Source of the DNA: Bin87 sp965220105
GTDB lineage: Bacteria > Chloroflexota > Dehalococcoidia > Lucifugimonadales > UBA3495
Assembly: GCA_965220105.1 (NCBI GenBank)
Contig: OZ244811.1
Span: forward strand, 3,782,001-3,846,000
Direction of reading: 5' to 3'
Length of the DNA: 64,000 bases
Numbering within the stretch: the first letter of the stretch is position 1; each line of letters begins with the position of its first letter. The translations under genes were made by a program, and so were the position numbers. This document shows, one piece after another, positions 8,825 to 17,488 of the stretch. The notes beneath the pieces are model-generated. The model was not told the DNA's origin, searched no databases, and saw only the letters and a program-made list of their open reading frames with translations.

Positions 8825-9469
8825 TCAATGAACCGGGACGCCGGCGGCCTGCTTCACGAAATTGGCGTAGATACTCAGACCGTTCGCGCCGCTCTTTTCG
8901 GGATGGAACTGGGTGGCGACCACGTTATCCCGGGCGTACACGCTGCAAAACGGCACGCCGTACTCCGTGGTGCCGGCTACATGTTCGTGCTCCACTGGGT
9001 CGGCGTAGTAGCTGTGCACGAAGTAGAAGTGACTGTCCTGTGGAATACCCTGCCACAGGGGGTTGTCCGTTTGGAAATGCACTGTGTTCCAACCCATGTG
9101 GGGCACCTTGAGGCCCGGAGGCAGGCGTCGCACGCGCCCGGGCACCAAGCCGATGCAGGCGGCGTCGCCCTCGTCGGTGGCGTCCAGCAGCAACTGCAGG
9201 CCGAGGCAGACGCCCAGGAAGGGACGGCCGCCGGCGATGTAGTCCAGCAGGGGTTGCACCAGGCCCCGGGCCTGCAACGCCGACATTGCCGCCGGCCCGG
9301 AGCCCACGCCGGGCAGGATCACGCCGTCGGCGGACGTGAGAATGGCCGGGTCGGAAGTTACGCAGGGTGCTACGCCGGTCTTCTCCAGGGCGCGGGCGAC
9401 GCTACGCAGGTTCCCGGATTCGTAGTCGATGACGACGATATTGGTATCGGTGAGATTGTCCGGCGGCAT
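8825..9469 (-). CDS. hisH: HisH, glutamine amidotransferase subunit of imidazole glycerol phosphate synthase
   Basis: 214-residue class I glutamine amidotransferase that supplies ammonia to HisF. The nucleophile elbow is 'FLGVCLGLQLLLD' (catalytic Cys), and the His/Glu pair is in 'TQFHPEKSGANG'. The N-terminus 'IVVIDYESGNLRSVARALEK' is diagnostic for HisH. It sits between the cobalamin adenosyltransferase gene and hisA on the minus strand with short gaps, so the three are probably one operon. hisF is not in the window. Confidence 0.95.
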   Translation of the reverse strand: MPPDNLTDTNIVVIDYESGNLRSVARALEKTGVAPCVTSDPAILTSADGVILPGVGSGPAAMSALQARGLVQPLLDYIAGGRPFLGVCLGLQLLLDATDEGDAACIGLVPGRVRRLPPGLKVPHMGWNTVHFQTDNPLWQGIPQDSHFYFVHSYYADPVEHEHVAGTTEYGVPFCSVYARDNVVATQFHPEKSGANGLSIYANFVKQAAGVPVH

Positions 9470-9476
9470 GGTGGTG

Positions 9477-10064
9477 TCAGGCGCGGTCGCCGGTGGCCCG
9501 CTCGATGGGAATCTCGCGGTCGTGGTAGCGGGCGAGTACGAAAAGCAGGTCGCCCAGCCGGTTCAGGTAGGCCAGGATCAGGTTGTTGGTGAGACCGCCG
9601 CCCTCGGCGAGGGCAACCACGCGGCGCTCGGCGGTGCGAATTACGGTGCGCGCCGAGTCCATGGCCGATGAGGAAGGCGTGCCACCCGGGAGGATGAACA
9701 CATTGGGCATCTGGAAGTGGGTTTCCAGCTCGTCGATGATCTCTTCCAGCTTGTCCACCATCGCTTCCGTTACTGGTGAGAAGTGTTGGTGAAACAGGTC
9801 GTATTTGTCGGGGTCGGTGGCCAGTTCGGCGGCTACGGTGAAGAGCTCCCGTTGCAGGTCACGCAGGATGTTCTTCACCTTGTCGTCGTCGGTCAGGGAG
9901 CGGGCCAGTCCCATCAGGCTGACGGCTTCGTCGGTGATACCGTAGGCCTCGGTGTGGGGGTTGGCCTTGGAGACTCGACCACCGTAGAGGAGGCTGGTTT
10001 CACCCTGGTCGCCGTACTTGGTGTACACGCGTTTGCGGCGGGAGGATGATGATTCCGTGCTCAT
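9477..10064 (-). CDS. pduO: PduO-type cob(I)yrinic acid a,c-diamide / cob(I)alamin adenosyltransferase
   Basis: 195-residue ATP:cob(I)alamin adenosyltransferase of the PduO/MMAB family, which makes adenosylcobalamin. The N-terminal ATP-binding motif is 'VYTKYGDQGETSLLYGGRVS'. The second signature is 'FILPGGTPSSSAMDSARTVI', followed by 'RTAERRVVAL'. 'LNRLGDLLFVLARYHD' is the conserved C-terminal helix. Normal length. The serine/arginine-rich first ten residues are an ordinary leader. It is the first gene of the minus-strand run into hisH and hisA. Confidence 0.93.
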   Translation of the reverse strand: MSTESSSSRRKRVYTKYGDQGETSLLYGGRVSKANPHTEAYGITDEAVSLMGLARSLTDDDKVKNILRDLQRELFTVAAELATDPDKYDLFHQHFSPVTEAMVDKLEEIIDELETHFQMPNVFILPGGTPSSSAMDSARTVIRTAERRVVALAEGGGLTNNLILAYLNRLGDLLFVLARYHDREIPIERATGDRA

Positions 10065-10147
10065 GATGCGTTACTCCAGTTGCAGCGGTTGGGGGAACTC
10101 ATTCTAGCACCCACCGGCGGGCTCGGCTACAACGGGCTCGGCTACAC

Positions 10148-11402
10148 CAGGACGATTGCAAAGTCAGGGAGCTCGTCCATAGAGGCGGTCGATGGTCTGC
10201 GTTGGGCGGAAGACACAGCTCTTGGCTCGCAGGGGCATGGACATTGAGGGAGGAAACCATCCTTCCAGGCGCAGGGCGTTCAGCCCGGTGTTGAGCAAGG
10301 TGGCGTATACCTCGCCCAGCCCGGGACGGCGCAGCGTGGGCACGTCCTCATCCCAACTGCGGTCCTTCACGTGATGCAGGCTGTTCTCAACGCTCCAGTG
10401 GTTGCGGAACAGCTTGAGCAATTGTCGCGGACTGCACCCAGTCGCGGACCGCACCCAAAGGAACTCAGGCTGGTCAGCAGATACCAGCGCTCCCGGCCCA
10501 CCTCCCCGGTGGCGATAGCCACGGTCTCCTTCTCCACCATCGCCCCCTGCCGCGCCCCGGGAAACCCCAGCTCATCCCGGATATAGTCGGCCAGTGCGTT
10601 ATCAGTCCAGATCCGCCGCCTCTCGATCACGCCCGCTTTTTTCCAGGGTCGCTGCCGGCGGCTCCCCCAACTCCTCTGCGGCAAACCCGTCGGCCAATGC
10701 GGCCAGCACCGCAGGCTGGTTCCCCTTGATTCGCACCAGGTAGTCCCGTCCCTGGCTGACGATGGCCTGGCACAGGTTCCGCTCCGCATAGAGGGCGTCC
10801 ATATAGAGGGCGTCCATGGTCAGCAGCCCCAGGCCGGGATAGCGCTGGAACAATTGCCCCAGTTGCTCCTGCAACACCTTGGGTTCGTAACGCTTTTCCG
10901 ATGCCGGCCACTGGGCCAGACACAACTTCAGGTCATGGGCCAGCACGTTCACCATCACCAGGGGATTCCCGTTGGCGTCCCTGGACTGCTTGGCCCACTT
11001 GCCGTCCACCGAGGCATTCAGCTCCTGGTCCGCCACCACCTGAGCCACCCAGCCAGTCAGGGCGCCCTCCAATTGCTCATGCGAGACCCCCGACAGGGTG
11101 CGCGAGATGGTGGTGGCGTGAGGGGGCTGGTCCCGAACAAACCCCAGAGGCTCCTTCAGCGCCGGCCAGTGCAACCTGGCGAAGAGGGCGATGTGGGCCA
11201 TGGTGGTCTGGCCACAGACCAAGCTCAGCAGGGTCAAGCGCAGGATAGCTTGAAAGGGATGCCGGACTCCCCTGGCCCTCCTGGGATCCGGCACCTGCTC
11301 CAAGCAATTGAACAGAGATTCCGCCGCCTCCATATCCACACACTCCCAACGCTCACTTCCCGGTCTTTATAAACTCCCCTCTCTGACTTTGCAATCGTCC
11401 TG
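10148..11402 (-). mobile_element. ISAs1-family insertion sequence, decayed
   Basis: Perfect 20-bp terminal inverted repeats are at 10148-10167 (CAGGACGATTGCAAAGTCAG) and 11383-11402. The sequence CGGCTACAC directly precedes the left end and recurs one base after the right end, a likely target duplication of about 9 bp. The surrounding sequence already repeats GGCTCGGCTACA, so the duplication is not certain. The element holds one frameshifted transposase gene. Confidence 0.85.
10164..11339 (-). pseudogene. ISAs1-family transposase (H-repeat-like), frameshifted
   Basis: The N-terminal part (10602-11339) has the DDE_Tnp_1-associated domain 'LEQVPDPRRARGVRHPFQAI', and 'SVDGKWAKQSRD' containing the first catalytic aspartate region. 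The reading frame then changes near 10620-10640 to 'RRRIWTDNALADYI', continuing to 'RERWYLLTSL', and changes again near 10440-10450 to 'LFRNHWSVENSLHHVKDRSW', the C-terminal region with the catalytic glutamate (VEN...HHVKD). There is also a local MDALY duplication at the middle aspartate (LLTMDALYMDALYAE). Two frameshifts make it inactive unless they are assembly errors. Confidence 0.85.
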
Positions 11403-11521
11403 ACGGCTACACGGGTGAGGGTGGGCGTTTCGCGGGGCGGCGGGGGCCGGTGTTTGGGGGTTCACCCTCACCCCAACCCTTGTATGTAAAGTAGAAGCGC
11501 GGCAGACCGTGTAGCCCTGGG

Positions 11522-12485
11522 TTGCTGGAAACCGTGGGAGAGCCGGGTCGCCGTGCCAGAGCCCTGGAGAGCCCGACTGGGGAGAGTTGGCGGGTGCAGT
11601 ACGATGGGGCTGGGGTGGAGCGTCTGGTGGCGGACCTCAGGGATCTGGGGCCGGACATCGTGGTGGTGGAGGCGACGGGAGGACTGGAGGAGGAGTTGGT
11701 AATGACGCTGGCGGCGGCGGAGTTGCCGGTGGCGGTGGTGAATCCGCGTCAGACCAGGGACTACGCCCGGTCCACCGGACGGCTGGCCAAGACGGATCGG
11801 CTGGATGCCCAGGCGCTGGCCGAGTTTGGGGCGGGGGTGCAGCCGGAGGTGCGCGCGTTGCCAACTGCTGAGCTGCGGGAGTAGCAGTCGCTGGTGACGC
11901 GGCGGCAGCAGTTGGTGGAGCTGCTGACCATGGAGCTGCTGACCATGGAGCGGAACCGGTGGCGGCGGGCCCACGTCCGGCTGCGTGGTGGGATCCAGGC
12001 CCACATCGGGTGGCTGGAAGGGCAGTTGCGGGAGGTGGAGCAGGAGATTGGGGAGCTGCTGGATGCGAGCCCAGCGTGGCAAGCCCGGGCCAAACTGCTG
12101 CAGAGCGTGCCCGGGGTGGGTCCAGTGACCTGCGCGACGTTGATCGCCCCAGTTGCCGGAGTTGGGGAGGTTGAGCCGGCAGGAGATCGCGGCGCTGGTG
12201 GGGGTGGCGCCGTTCAACCGGGACAGCGGGACGATGCGGGGCCGGCGTAGTATCTGGGGCGGGACATCGTGGTGGTGGAGGCGACGGGTGCGCAGCGTGC
12301 TCTACCTGGCCGCGCTGGCGGCGACGCGGCACAACCCCACCATCCGAACCTTCTACCAGCGCCTGGTGGCGGCGGGCAAAGCCAAAAAGGTGGCCCTCAT
12401 CGCGTGCGTACGCAAACTGGTCCACCTCCTCAACAGCATGGTCAGGTCGGGTCAACACTGGAACCCCGCCATCGCCACACCTTGA
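11522..12485 (+). pseudogene. IS110-family transposase, truncated and broken
   Basis: The DEDD-type N-terminal domain lacks its start (no GIDVSK motif) but keeps 'VVVEATGGLEEEL', 'VAVVNPRQTRDYARSTG' and 'KTDRLDAQALAEFG', all typical of IS110. An in-frame TAG at 11882-11884 interrupts it. The frame continues through a coiled region to 'LLQSVPGVGPVTCATLIA', then shifts near 12160 into 'LSRQEIAALVGVAPFNRDSG', the transposase_20 region with the conserved serine area. The C-terminus 'NPTIRTFYQRLVAAGK' is typical. A local GAGCTGCTGACCATG duplication lies at 11918-11950. The non-coding ends that would carry a bridge RNA are not clear. Confidence 0.85.
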
Positions 12486-12510
12486 CATTCAACACAGTTG
12501 CTCTCCCATC

Positions 12511-12531
12511 AAGTAGGATAGTTCAAGTAGG
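12511..12531 (+). repeat. IscB-unit terminal motif, left copy
   Basis: GTAGGATAGTTCAAGTAGG (12513-12531, with AA before it). The same motif occurs in reverse orientation at 14285-14307 and 16651-16670, bracketing the two IscB genes. The left and middle copies share all but two positions over 21 bases. Confidence 0.7.
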
Positions 12532-12532
12532 A

Positions 12533-12786
12533 ACCGCCGTGACGATTTCCGTAATCGCTGCGGTACGCCCCTTCACGAGCCGTCCTATCAGCCTCAGTCC
12601 AATGAAAGGAGTTGCAATAAATCGGACTACGTGACGACACGTTGAAAGCACCCCAGGATGAACTCCCAGTCCTCTGCCCTGCAGCTACGTGCCGTCACAT
12701 TGGCGAGGGAGCGTCCACAGACGCACACTCCTGAATCTGCGGACTTTACAAGGGATTACCACCCAACAACCAAAGGTTGCAACACG
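12533..12786 (+). ncRNA. candidate omegaRNA/HEARO RNA of IscB 1
   Basis: IscB proteins use a guide RNA encoded just upstream of the gene, and this leader has the expected position and length. It begins with a hairpin right after the terminal motif (ACCG...CGGT enclosing CGATT/AATCG, 12533-12564). It contains GGATGAACT (12656-12664), CACATTGGCGAGG (12696-12708), and a CAACC/GGTTG hairpin just before the ATG (12767-12779). The CACATTGGCGAGG string and a GGATGA-AACT string are also found upstream of IscB 2. By the known IscB architecture the guide would be the bases 5' of about 12511. No covariance model was run. Confidence 0.5.
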
Positions 12787-14199
12787 ATGACCGAACGACA
12801 ATCACCCCACAACCGCACCACCGTGCCGGTGCTGGACCGGTACGGCCAGCCGTTGGCGCCCGCTCGGCCTTCCCGCGTACGCCGCTGGCTCGAATCAGGA
12901 CGTGCCCACAAGGTCTGGATCAAAGGCATCTTTGCCGTACAGCTCAACGACCTGGACGCCGCCACCGGCAACACCGGCGACTTCGCGCTCAACATAGACC
13001 CCGGCGAAACCACCGGCATTGCCATCACACGCGAATCCACAGACGGTAAGTACCGCACCATCGTCGGCTCCTATGAACACCAACACCGCAACAAAGAAAT
13101 CCACCACAAGCTGGACGACCGCCGGGCCCGCCGCAGTCGACTACGCCGGCGGCAACAACGCTCCGACAACAGGGCCAACGCCCGCACCGAGGGCCGACTC
13201 CCGCCCAGCATCCAAAGCATCCCCGACGATGCCGAAGCATTCATCCAAACCCTGCTCCGTCTCTACGCCATCAAACAGATACGGGCCGAATACCTACGCT
13301 TCGACACCCAGCTGATGCAGAACCACAACATCAAGGGCGTTGAATACCAGCACGGTGCCCTGCGTGGCTGGCAAATCAAGCATTACATCTTTACACGCGA
13401 CCACTGGCAGTGCCAGTACTGCGACAAACCAGGCATCAAGGACCGGCCCCTCACCCTAGACCACATCATCCCCGAATCCAAGGGCGGACCCACCGTGGTC
13501 GGCAACCTGATAACCGCATGCCAGCAATGCAACATCAGCAAAGCCAACCTTTCGTTGGCAGAATTCCTCGGCGATGACCCTGAGCGACTGGCCAGAATCC
13601 AAAAGCAAGTGGACCAGATGGTACCGCTTACCAGCGCGGGGCACCTGAACAGCGTCATGCCCGCCATGCTGCGAGTCCTGGAAGACACCGGACTCCCGGT
13701 CACCATCTGTGACGGCACCAGCACCGCCTACACCCGGCACCAGCTGGATACCCCCAAAAGCCACGTCAACGACGCCGCCTGCCTTGACCTCCTAATCGAG
13801 GTCAACAACCACTCCAGTCCAGTAACGATCCTGAAGCGACAGCGCCGGCACAACCGGCAATCCATCAACTGCAACGCCAACGGCAGCCCGGCCAGCAAGC
13901 ACTTCCCCGACTACAGCCGGTTACCCCGGTCAACCCAGGGCTACACCACCCCACCCGCGCACAGCGCCGGCCCACGTCACCTCAACGGCATCCGCAGCGG
14001 AGACATCGTCCGCATCGACCACCATACCGGTCAGACGCACACCGGCCGCGCTACCCTCAAACTCAAAGCTAAAAGAGTCCACATCAAGACCAAAGGCAGC
14101 CCAACGGTAACAGCCCCAGCATCAAGAACCAGACTTGCCGCCCACGGCGATCGTTGGACGACGTCCCTGCACAGAGACACCACAGCCCAGACCACTTGA
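12787..14199 (+). CDS. iscB: IscB RNA-guided nuclease (RuvC + HNH)
   Basis: 470 residues in the order expected for IscB, the ancestor family of Cas9. The N-terminal PLMP-like domain is VPVLDRYGQPLAPARPSRVR (13-32), and RuvC-I is LNIDPGETTG (Asp71). The arginine-rich bridge helix is 'KLDDRRARRSRLRRRQQRSD' (108-127), and RuvC-II is AEYLRFDTQ (Glu168) followed by GVEYQHGALRGW. The HNH has zinc knuckles CQYC (209-212) and CQQC (245-248), with the active site LDHIIPESKGG (Asp225-His226) and Asn249. RuvC-III is SHVNDAA (His326, Asp329). All catalytic residues are present, so it looks active. ATG 12787 is chosen because upstream in-frame sequence overlaps the RNA leader. No tnpA is nearby. A 130-residue basic C-terminal tail follows RuvC-III. 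Confidence 0.9.
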   Translation: MTERQSPHNRTTVPVLDRYGQPLAPARPSRVRRWLESGRAHKVWIKGIFAVQLNDLDAATGNTGDFALNIDPGETTGIAITRESTDGKYRTIVGSYEHQHRNKEIHHKLDDRRARRSRLRRRQQRSDNRANARTEGRLPPSIQSIPDDAEAFIQTLLRLYAIKQIRAEYLRFDTQLMQNHNIKGVEYQHGALRGWQIKHYIFTRDHWQCQYCDKPGIKDRPLTLDHIIPESKGGPTVVGNLITACQQCNISKANLSLAEFLGDDPERLARIQKQVDQMVPLTSAGHLNSVMPAMLRVLEDTGLPVTICDGTSTAYTRHQLDTPKSHVNDAACLDLLIEVNNHSSPVTILKRQRRHNRQSINCNANGSPASKHFPDYSRLPRSTQGYTTPPAHSAGPRHLNGIRSGDIVRIDHHTGQTHTGRATLKLKAKRVHIKTKGSPTVTAPASRTRLAAHGDRWTTSLHRDTTAQTT

Positions 14200-14284
14200 C
14201 AGAAAACGACAATACGATTATCGCCAGCTAAGCCGACGTAAAAACGCGCACAATCACTCTCGAGTACGTAATCCGCATTCGAAT

Positions 14285-14307
14285 CCCATACTTGAACGAT
14301 CCTACTT
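14285..14307 (-). repeat. IscB-unit terminal motif, middle copy (inverted)
   Basis: The reverse complement reads AAGTAGGATCGTTCAAGTA then TGGG, matching the left copy at 12511-12531. It lies 86 bases after the first IscB stop and could be the right end of unit 1. Confidence 0.65.
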
Positions 14308-14433
14308 AACCGGGACATCCTCTCCGATTTGCGGAAAACCAACCCCGGGGCATCGGCCTGGGCGGTAAGTCGGCACGCCGGTTACCAGCCCGCCAATCAC
14401 CCGGGCCAGATCATCCAGTCCGCCCGGCCGTTC

Positions 14434-16602
14434 ATGGAAAACATCGGCGTCGAACGCAAGAACTGGAAACTGGTCGCTGGCCTTGACCCAAACGCGATGA
14501 GCGAATTGACCCGTCCGCATATCCCGAAATACCTCACCGCCATGATCCTCAACGCCTGCGGAGACGCCCACATCAACCCAGACCTACCAACCATACAAAA
14601 CGCGATCCATATCGCCATCAGGTGCCGGCGCAAGGCCGAAAACATACAGCCTCGCGGCAAGAACCCAACACCGGCTCAAACCACCGCCGCCGCAAGCCTC
14701 CGAAACGTCATCAAGCTGCTGGTCAGAGACGGTCTCCCGACCGACGCCCAAAACTACACCCAACAAAACCAGCACTTCCAAGAAATGTCCCACTACATCG
14801 GCGACTGCATCAACGAGCAACAACTTATCAGGTCCACGACGTACCAAGGACTGTGCCGAGCATCCGAGAGATGGCACCACCACCGGAATCAAACCAGGAT
14901 CGCGGAACGGATCCAGCGGGAAATCGAGCAACAGGCAGAACGCGAACGCCTAGAACAGGAGAGGAACGCAACACAACCTCAAGACCATAGGAAACCGGAT
15001 CACCCCAACTGGGAATCGCTGATCCAGTCCCGGACTCCCGCAAGGGATGAGAACTGCAAGGCCCAAGGACGAGCAATGCGAAAGCAACGCGCCGAAAGCC
15101 CAGTTCGGTTCACCGGACTAAAGCCTGACCCACACATTGGCGAGGATGCCACGCACCCCCAAGGAGATAGCCGTAAGGTTATGCACTACACCAATCATCA
15201 GACGACCCCCGTTTTCTCATCCGACTGCCAGCTGCTAATGCCCACGCACCCGGCCAAGGCCCGCGAGCTCTTGCAGAAGGGTCAAGTCGTGCCTCACCAC
15301 GTCAAGGGCCTGTTCGGCATCCGACTGCTGGGCCGCACGCGTGCGCAGTCGGAAGTACAAGACATTGCCATCAACATCGACCCGGGCTCCCAGACCACCG
15401 GCATTGCGGTCGTGACCAACGACGAAGAAGGCGGCCGCGCCGTCCTCGCAGCGCTGGAGATCAAACACCGAGCCTTCAACATCAAGGCAACACTCACCAA
15501 GCGGCGTAGTTTCCGCCGCAACCGCAGAGCGCGGCTCCGCTACCGCGCCCCGCGCTTCGACAACCGAAGACGCAAGCCAGGCACGTTACCGCCGTCCGTC
15601 GACAGCCTTCGCATCGACACCATGCGCGTAGTCAGCATCCTCCGACGGATGTTCCCCATCACACACATCAGGCTGGAGCGGAACAAGTTCGACCCGCAAC
15701 TCATGATGAACCCCGACATCAATGGAGTCGAGTACCAACGCGGCACCCTTTTCGGCTGGCAGGTCAGAGCCTACGTCATCGATCGCGACGCCAGCCGCTG
15801 CGTCTACTGCCGACGCCGCAACGTACGTCTCGAGCTAGACCATGTACGACCCCGCGCCATCAGCTCGGATCGCGTCGACAACCTCGTCGCCTGCTGCCGG
15901 CACTGCAACATCCAAAAGGGCAACCAGCCCATCGAACAATTCCTGGCCGACCAACCGGACCTACTCAAGCGCATCACGGAACCGCTGCAACGATCCAGAC
16001 TGGCATCCGCCACCCACATCAACGCTGTGCTACCCACGCTCATACCTGAACTACGGACCACTGGACTACCGCTAACTCTCACCGACGCCGCATCAGTGTC
16101 GTGGACACGACAGCGGCTCGGTATCCGAAAAACCCACTGCTACGACGCCGCACTACAAGGCCGAGACTTCATCAACATCGAAAGCCTGCCCAACCAAGTG
16201 CTCGAGATACAGCCCACCAACGGCCGCTCCAAGCAGAAAGCCAACGTAGACCGCCACGGCACTCCGGTAGGACGACCCTTCCGCAACCAGCAGAGACTGC
16301 CCAGGCATCTGAGGCAACACCGTCCTGCGGCCGGCCACTCCGACCGACACCAACGCTACGGTTGCCTGAACATTGGCACCGGCGACACCATCGTCCTTGA
16401 GCACAAGGCGGGCCATTCCATAGGCCGGGCCGTCATCAAAGCCAGGGGCACACGAGTCGCAGTAGGCAAACAGAGTGCCAGCATCGCCAACGCCAGAATC
16501 ATCGCCCGCAATCCAAGACACCGCATCCGCTGGACCGCGCCATCCCAGCAGGGACATCACAACCAAGACGCCGTTACGCTTTCAGCAGTCGCAGACACCT
16601 GA
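14434..16602 (+). CDS. iscB: second IscB, in frame with a 249-residue N-terminal extension
   Basis: The frame is open from 14329. The first ATG is 14434, and the IscB homology begins at an internal ATG at 15181. Counted from 15181 the IscB part is 473 residues. Its PLMP-like start is DCQLLMPTHPAKARELLQKG and RuvC-I is INIDPGSQTTG (Asp67). The arginine-rich helix is TKRRSFRRNRRARLRYR, RuvC-II is LERNKFDPQ (Glu166), and HNH has CVYC, LELDHVRPR (Asp220-His221) and CRHCN (Asn243). RuvC-III is KTHCYDAA (His319, Asp322). The upstream 249 residues are helical with a charged coiled-coil stretch (QREIEQQAERERLEQERN) and no family I recognise. Codon third positions there look coding. It may be a real fusion, or an IscB unit that landed in another gene, with its omegaRNA overlapping the junction. 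Confidence 0.75.
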   Translation: MENIGVERKNWKLVAGLDPNAMSELTRPHIPKYLTAMILNACGDAHINPDLPTIQNAIHIAIRCRRKAENIQPRGKNPTPAQTTAAASLRNVIKLLVRDGLPTDAQNYTQQNQHFQEMSHYIGDCINEQQLIRSTTYQGLCRASERWHHHRNQTRIAERIQREIEQQAERERLEQERNATQPQDHRKPDHPNWESLIQSRTPARDENCKAQGRAMRKQRAESPVRFTGLKPDPHIGEDATHPQGDSRKVMHYTNHQTTPVFSSDCQLLMPTHPAKARELLQKGQVVPHHVKGLFGIRLLGRTRAQSEVQDIAINIDPGSQTTGIAVVTNDEEGGRAVLAALEIKHRAFNIKATLTKRRSFRRNRRARLRYRAPRFDNRRRKPGTLPPSVDSLRIDTMRVVSILRRMFPITHIRLERNKFDPQLMMNPDINGVEYQRGTLFGWQVRAYVIDRDASRCVYCRRRNVRLELDHVRPRAISSDRVDNLVACCRHCNIQKGNQPIEQFLADQPDLLKRITEPLQRSRLASATHINAVLPTLIPELRTTGLPLTLTDAASVSWTRQRLGIRKTHCYDAALQGRDFINIESLPNQVLEIQPTNGRSKQKANVDRHGTPVGRPFRNQQRLPRHLRQHRPAAGHSDRHQRYGCLNIGTGDTIVLEHKAGHSIGRAVIKARGTRVAVGKQSASIANARIIARNPRHRIRWTAPSQQGHHNQDAVTLSAVADT
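15040..15180 (+). ncRNA. candidate omegaRNA core upstream of IscB 2
   Basis: The sequence shares GGATGAgAACT (15045-15055) and the exact 13-mer CACATTGGCGAGG (15133-15145) with the leader of IscB 1, in the same order. The spacing differs (88 against 40 bases). It overlaps the open reading frame that enters IscB 2. The 5' boundary cannot be set by eye. Confidence 0.35.
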
Positions 16603-16650
16603 TAAACCTCGAAAGCGTAACGCACGCCGGGACTAAACTGGCCCAATGCC

Positions 16651-16670
16651 CCTACTTGAACAATCCTACA
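16651..16670 (-). repeat. IscB-unit terminal motif, right copy (inverted)
   Basis: The reverse complement TGTAGGATTGTTCAAGTAGG matches the left motif at 12511-12531. It lies 48 bases after the stop of IscB 2 and is a likely right end of the tandem unit. Confidence 0.65.
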
Positions 16671-16672
16671 CC

Positions 16673-17080
16673 TCAGGAAAAAGGCGGCTTCGAACTCGAG
16701 GGCGATGAACGACCAGACTCCAAATCCTTCGCATCATCGGAAGAATTGAAAAATATCCTGACACAGAGCAGGTGCAGATAGTCGACATTAATAACTATCC
16801 CGACAACGAAATACAGGACACCCAAGGCATAAAACGCGAAGGCCCAGTCAAGACGGTCAACGCCTGCGGCATCGAGATACCCCACCACCAAAACCGACAA
16901 CACAGCTAACGCCAACCCAACATTGGGCAACCAACGAAAAACCGGCCTCAGGTTTAACGTGGACGTGCGATCCAAAAAACGCCGCTCCCACCTCACCATC
17001 ATGGCGAAAATTCCCAAGATCAACACCGGAATAACAGCCACGGCTTCGAGCACCAAAAGAGCGATCAAGAAAGCATTCAT
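16673..17080 (-). CDS. small integral membrane protein of unknown function
   Basis: 135 residues with three clear membrane segments: an N-terminal one (ALLVLEAVAVIPVLILGIFA), a central one (NVGLALAVLSVLVVGYL) and a third (FAFYALGVLYFVVGIVINVD). A short, serine-rich cytosolic tail follows. I do not recognise a family. The codon use and lower GC resemble the IscB block, so it probably arrived with it. Its 3' end almost touches the IscB terminal motif at 16651-16670. Confidence 0.6.
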   Translation of the reverse strand: MNAFLIALLVLEAVAVIPVLILGIFAMMVRWERRFLDRTSTLNLRPVFRWLPNVGLALAVLSVLVVGYLDAAGVDRLDWAFAFYALGVLYFVVGIVINVDYLHLLCVRIFFNSSDDAKDLESGRSSPSSSKPPFS

Positions 17081-17470
17081 ATCGTCATCTTACCAATACC
17101 ATCGAATTGGTGTGCCGATCCCTTAACAGCATAGAAAGCCTAAGCCAAACCGGTGAAACCTGCGGCAGTAACACTGACCGCGATCCCACACCGCAACCCC
17201 GTCCACATGGGCATGCTCCCAGTAACAGTACACGTGGGATATTCCTCCAGATAATGCTGCGCCGATGCTCACTTCCCAGGCCATCCCCACGACAACGGCG
17301 CCCAGACCCAGCCGAACAGCAATCCAACCCAGCAACGAAACCAATGAACTGCCGCCTCAAATCTCCCTCAACGGCCATCACACAAAACCCGCGTTGTGCC
17401 CTGGCCTGAAAGCCAAGGCACAACGCGGAGACCTGCGGTCAAGGCAACCTCCACAACATCCTCGCCCAAA
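17081..17470. other. no supported gene
   Basis: There are only short frames. One minus-strand frame at 17123-17344 is hydrophobic and glycine-rich at its start (GWIAVRLGLGAVVVGMAWEV) and could be a small membrane peptide, but nothing else supports it. The composition is like the IscB block and unlike the GC-rich chromosome. Confidence 0.4.
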
Positions 17471-17488
17471 CTGAAGCCAAGGTGAAAT

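Larger units (their letters stand above)
12511..14307 (+). mobile_element. putative IscB (ISC-type) mobile unit 1
   Basis: A unit of about 1.8 kb bounded by the inverted 20-bp motif. It contains a 255-base structured-looking leader, the IscB gene and a 90-base tail. No Y1 transposase (TnpA) is present, which is common for IscB loci and means mobilisation in trans. Inverted ends are unlike classical IS200/IS605 ends, so the boundary assignment is a hypothesis. The unit lies right behind the IS110 remnant. Confidence 0.5.
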
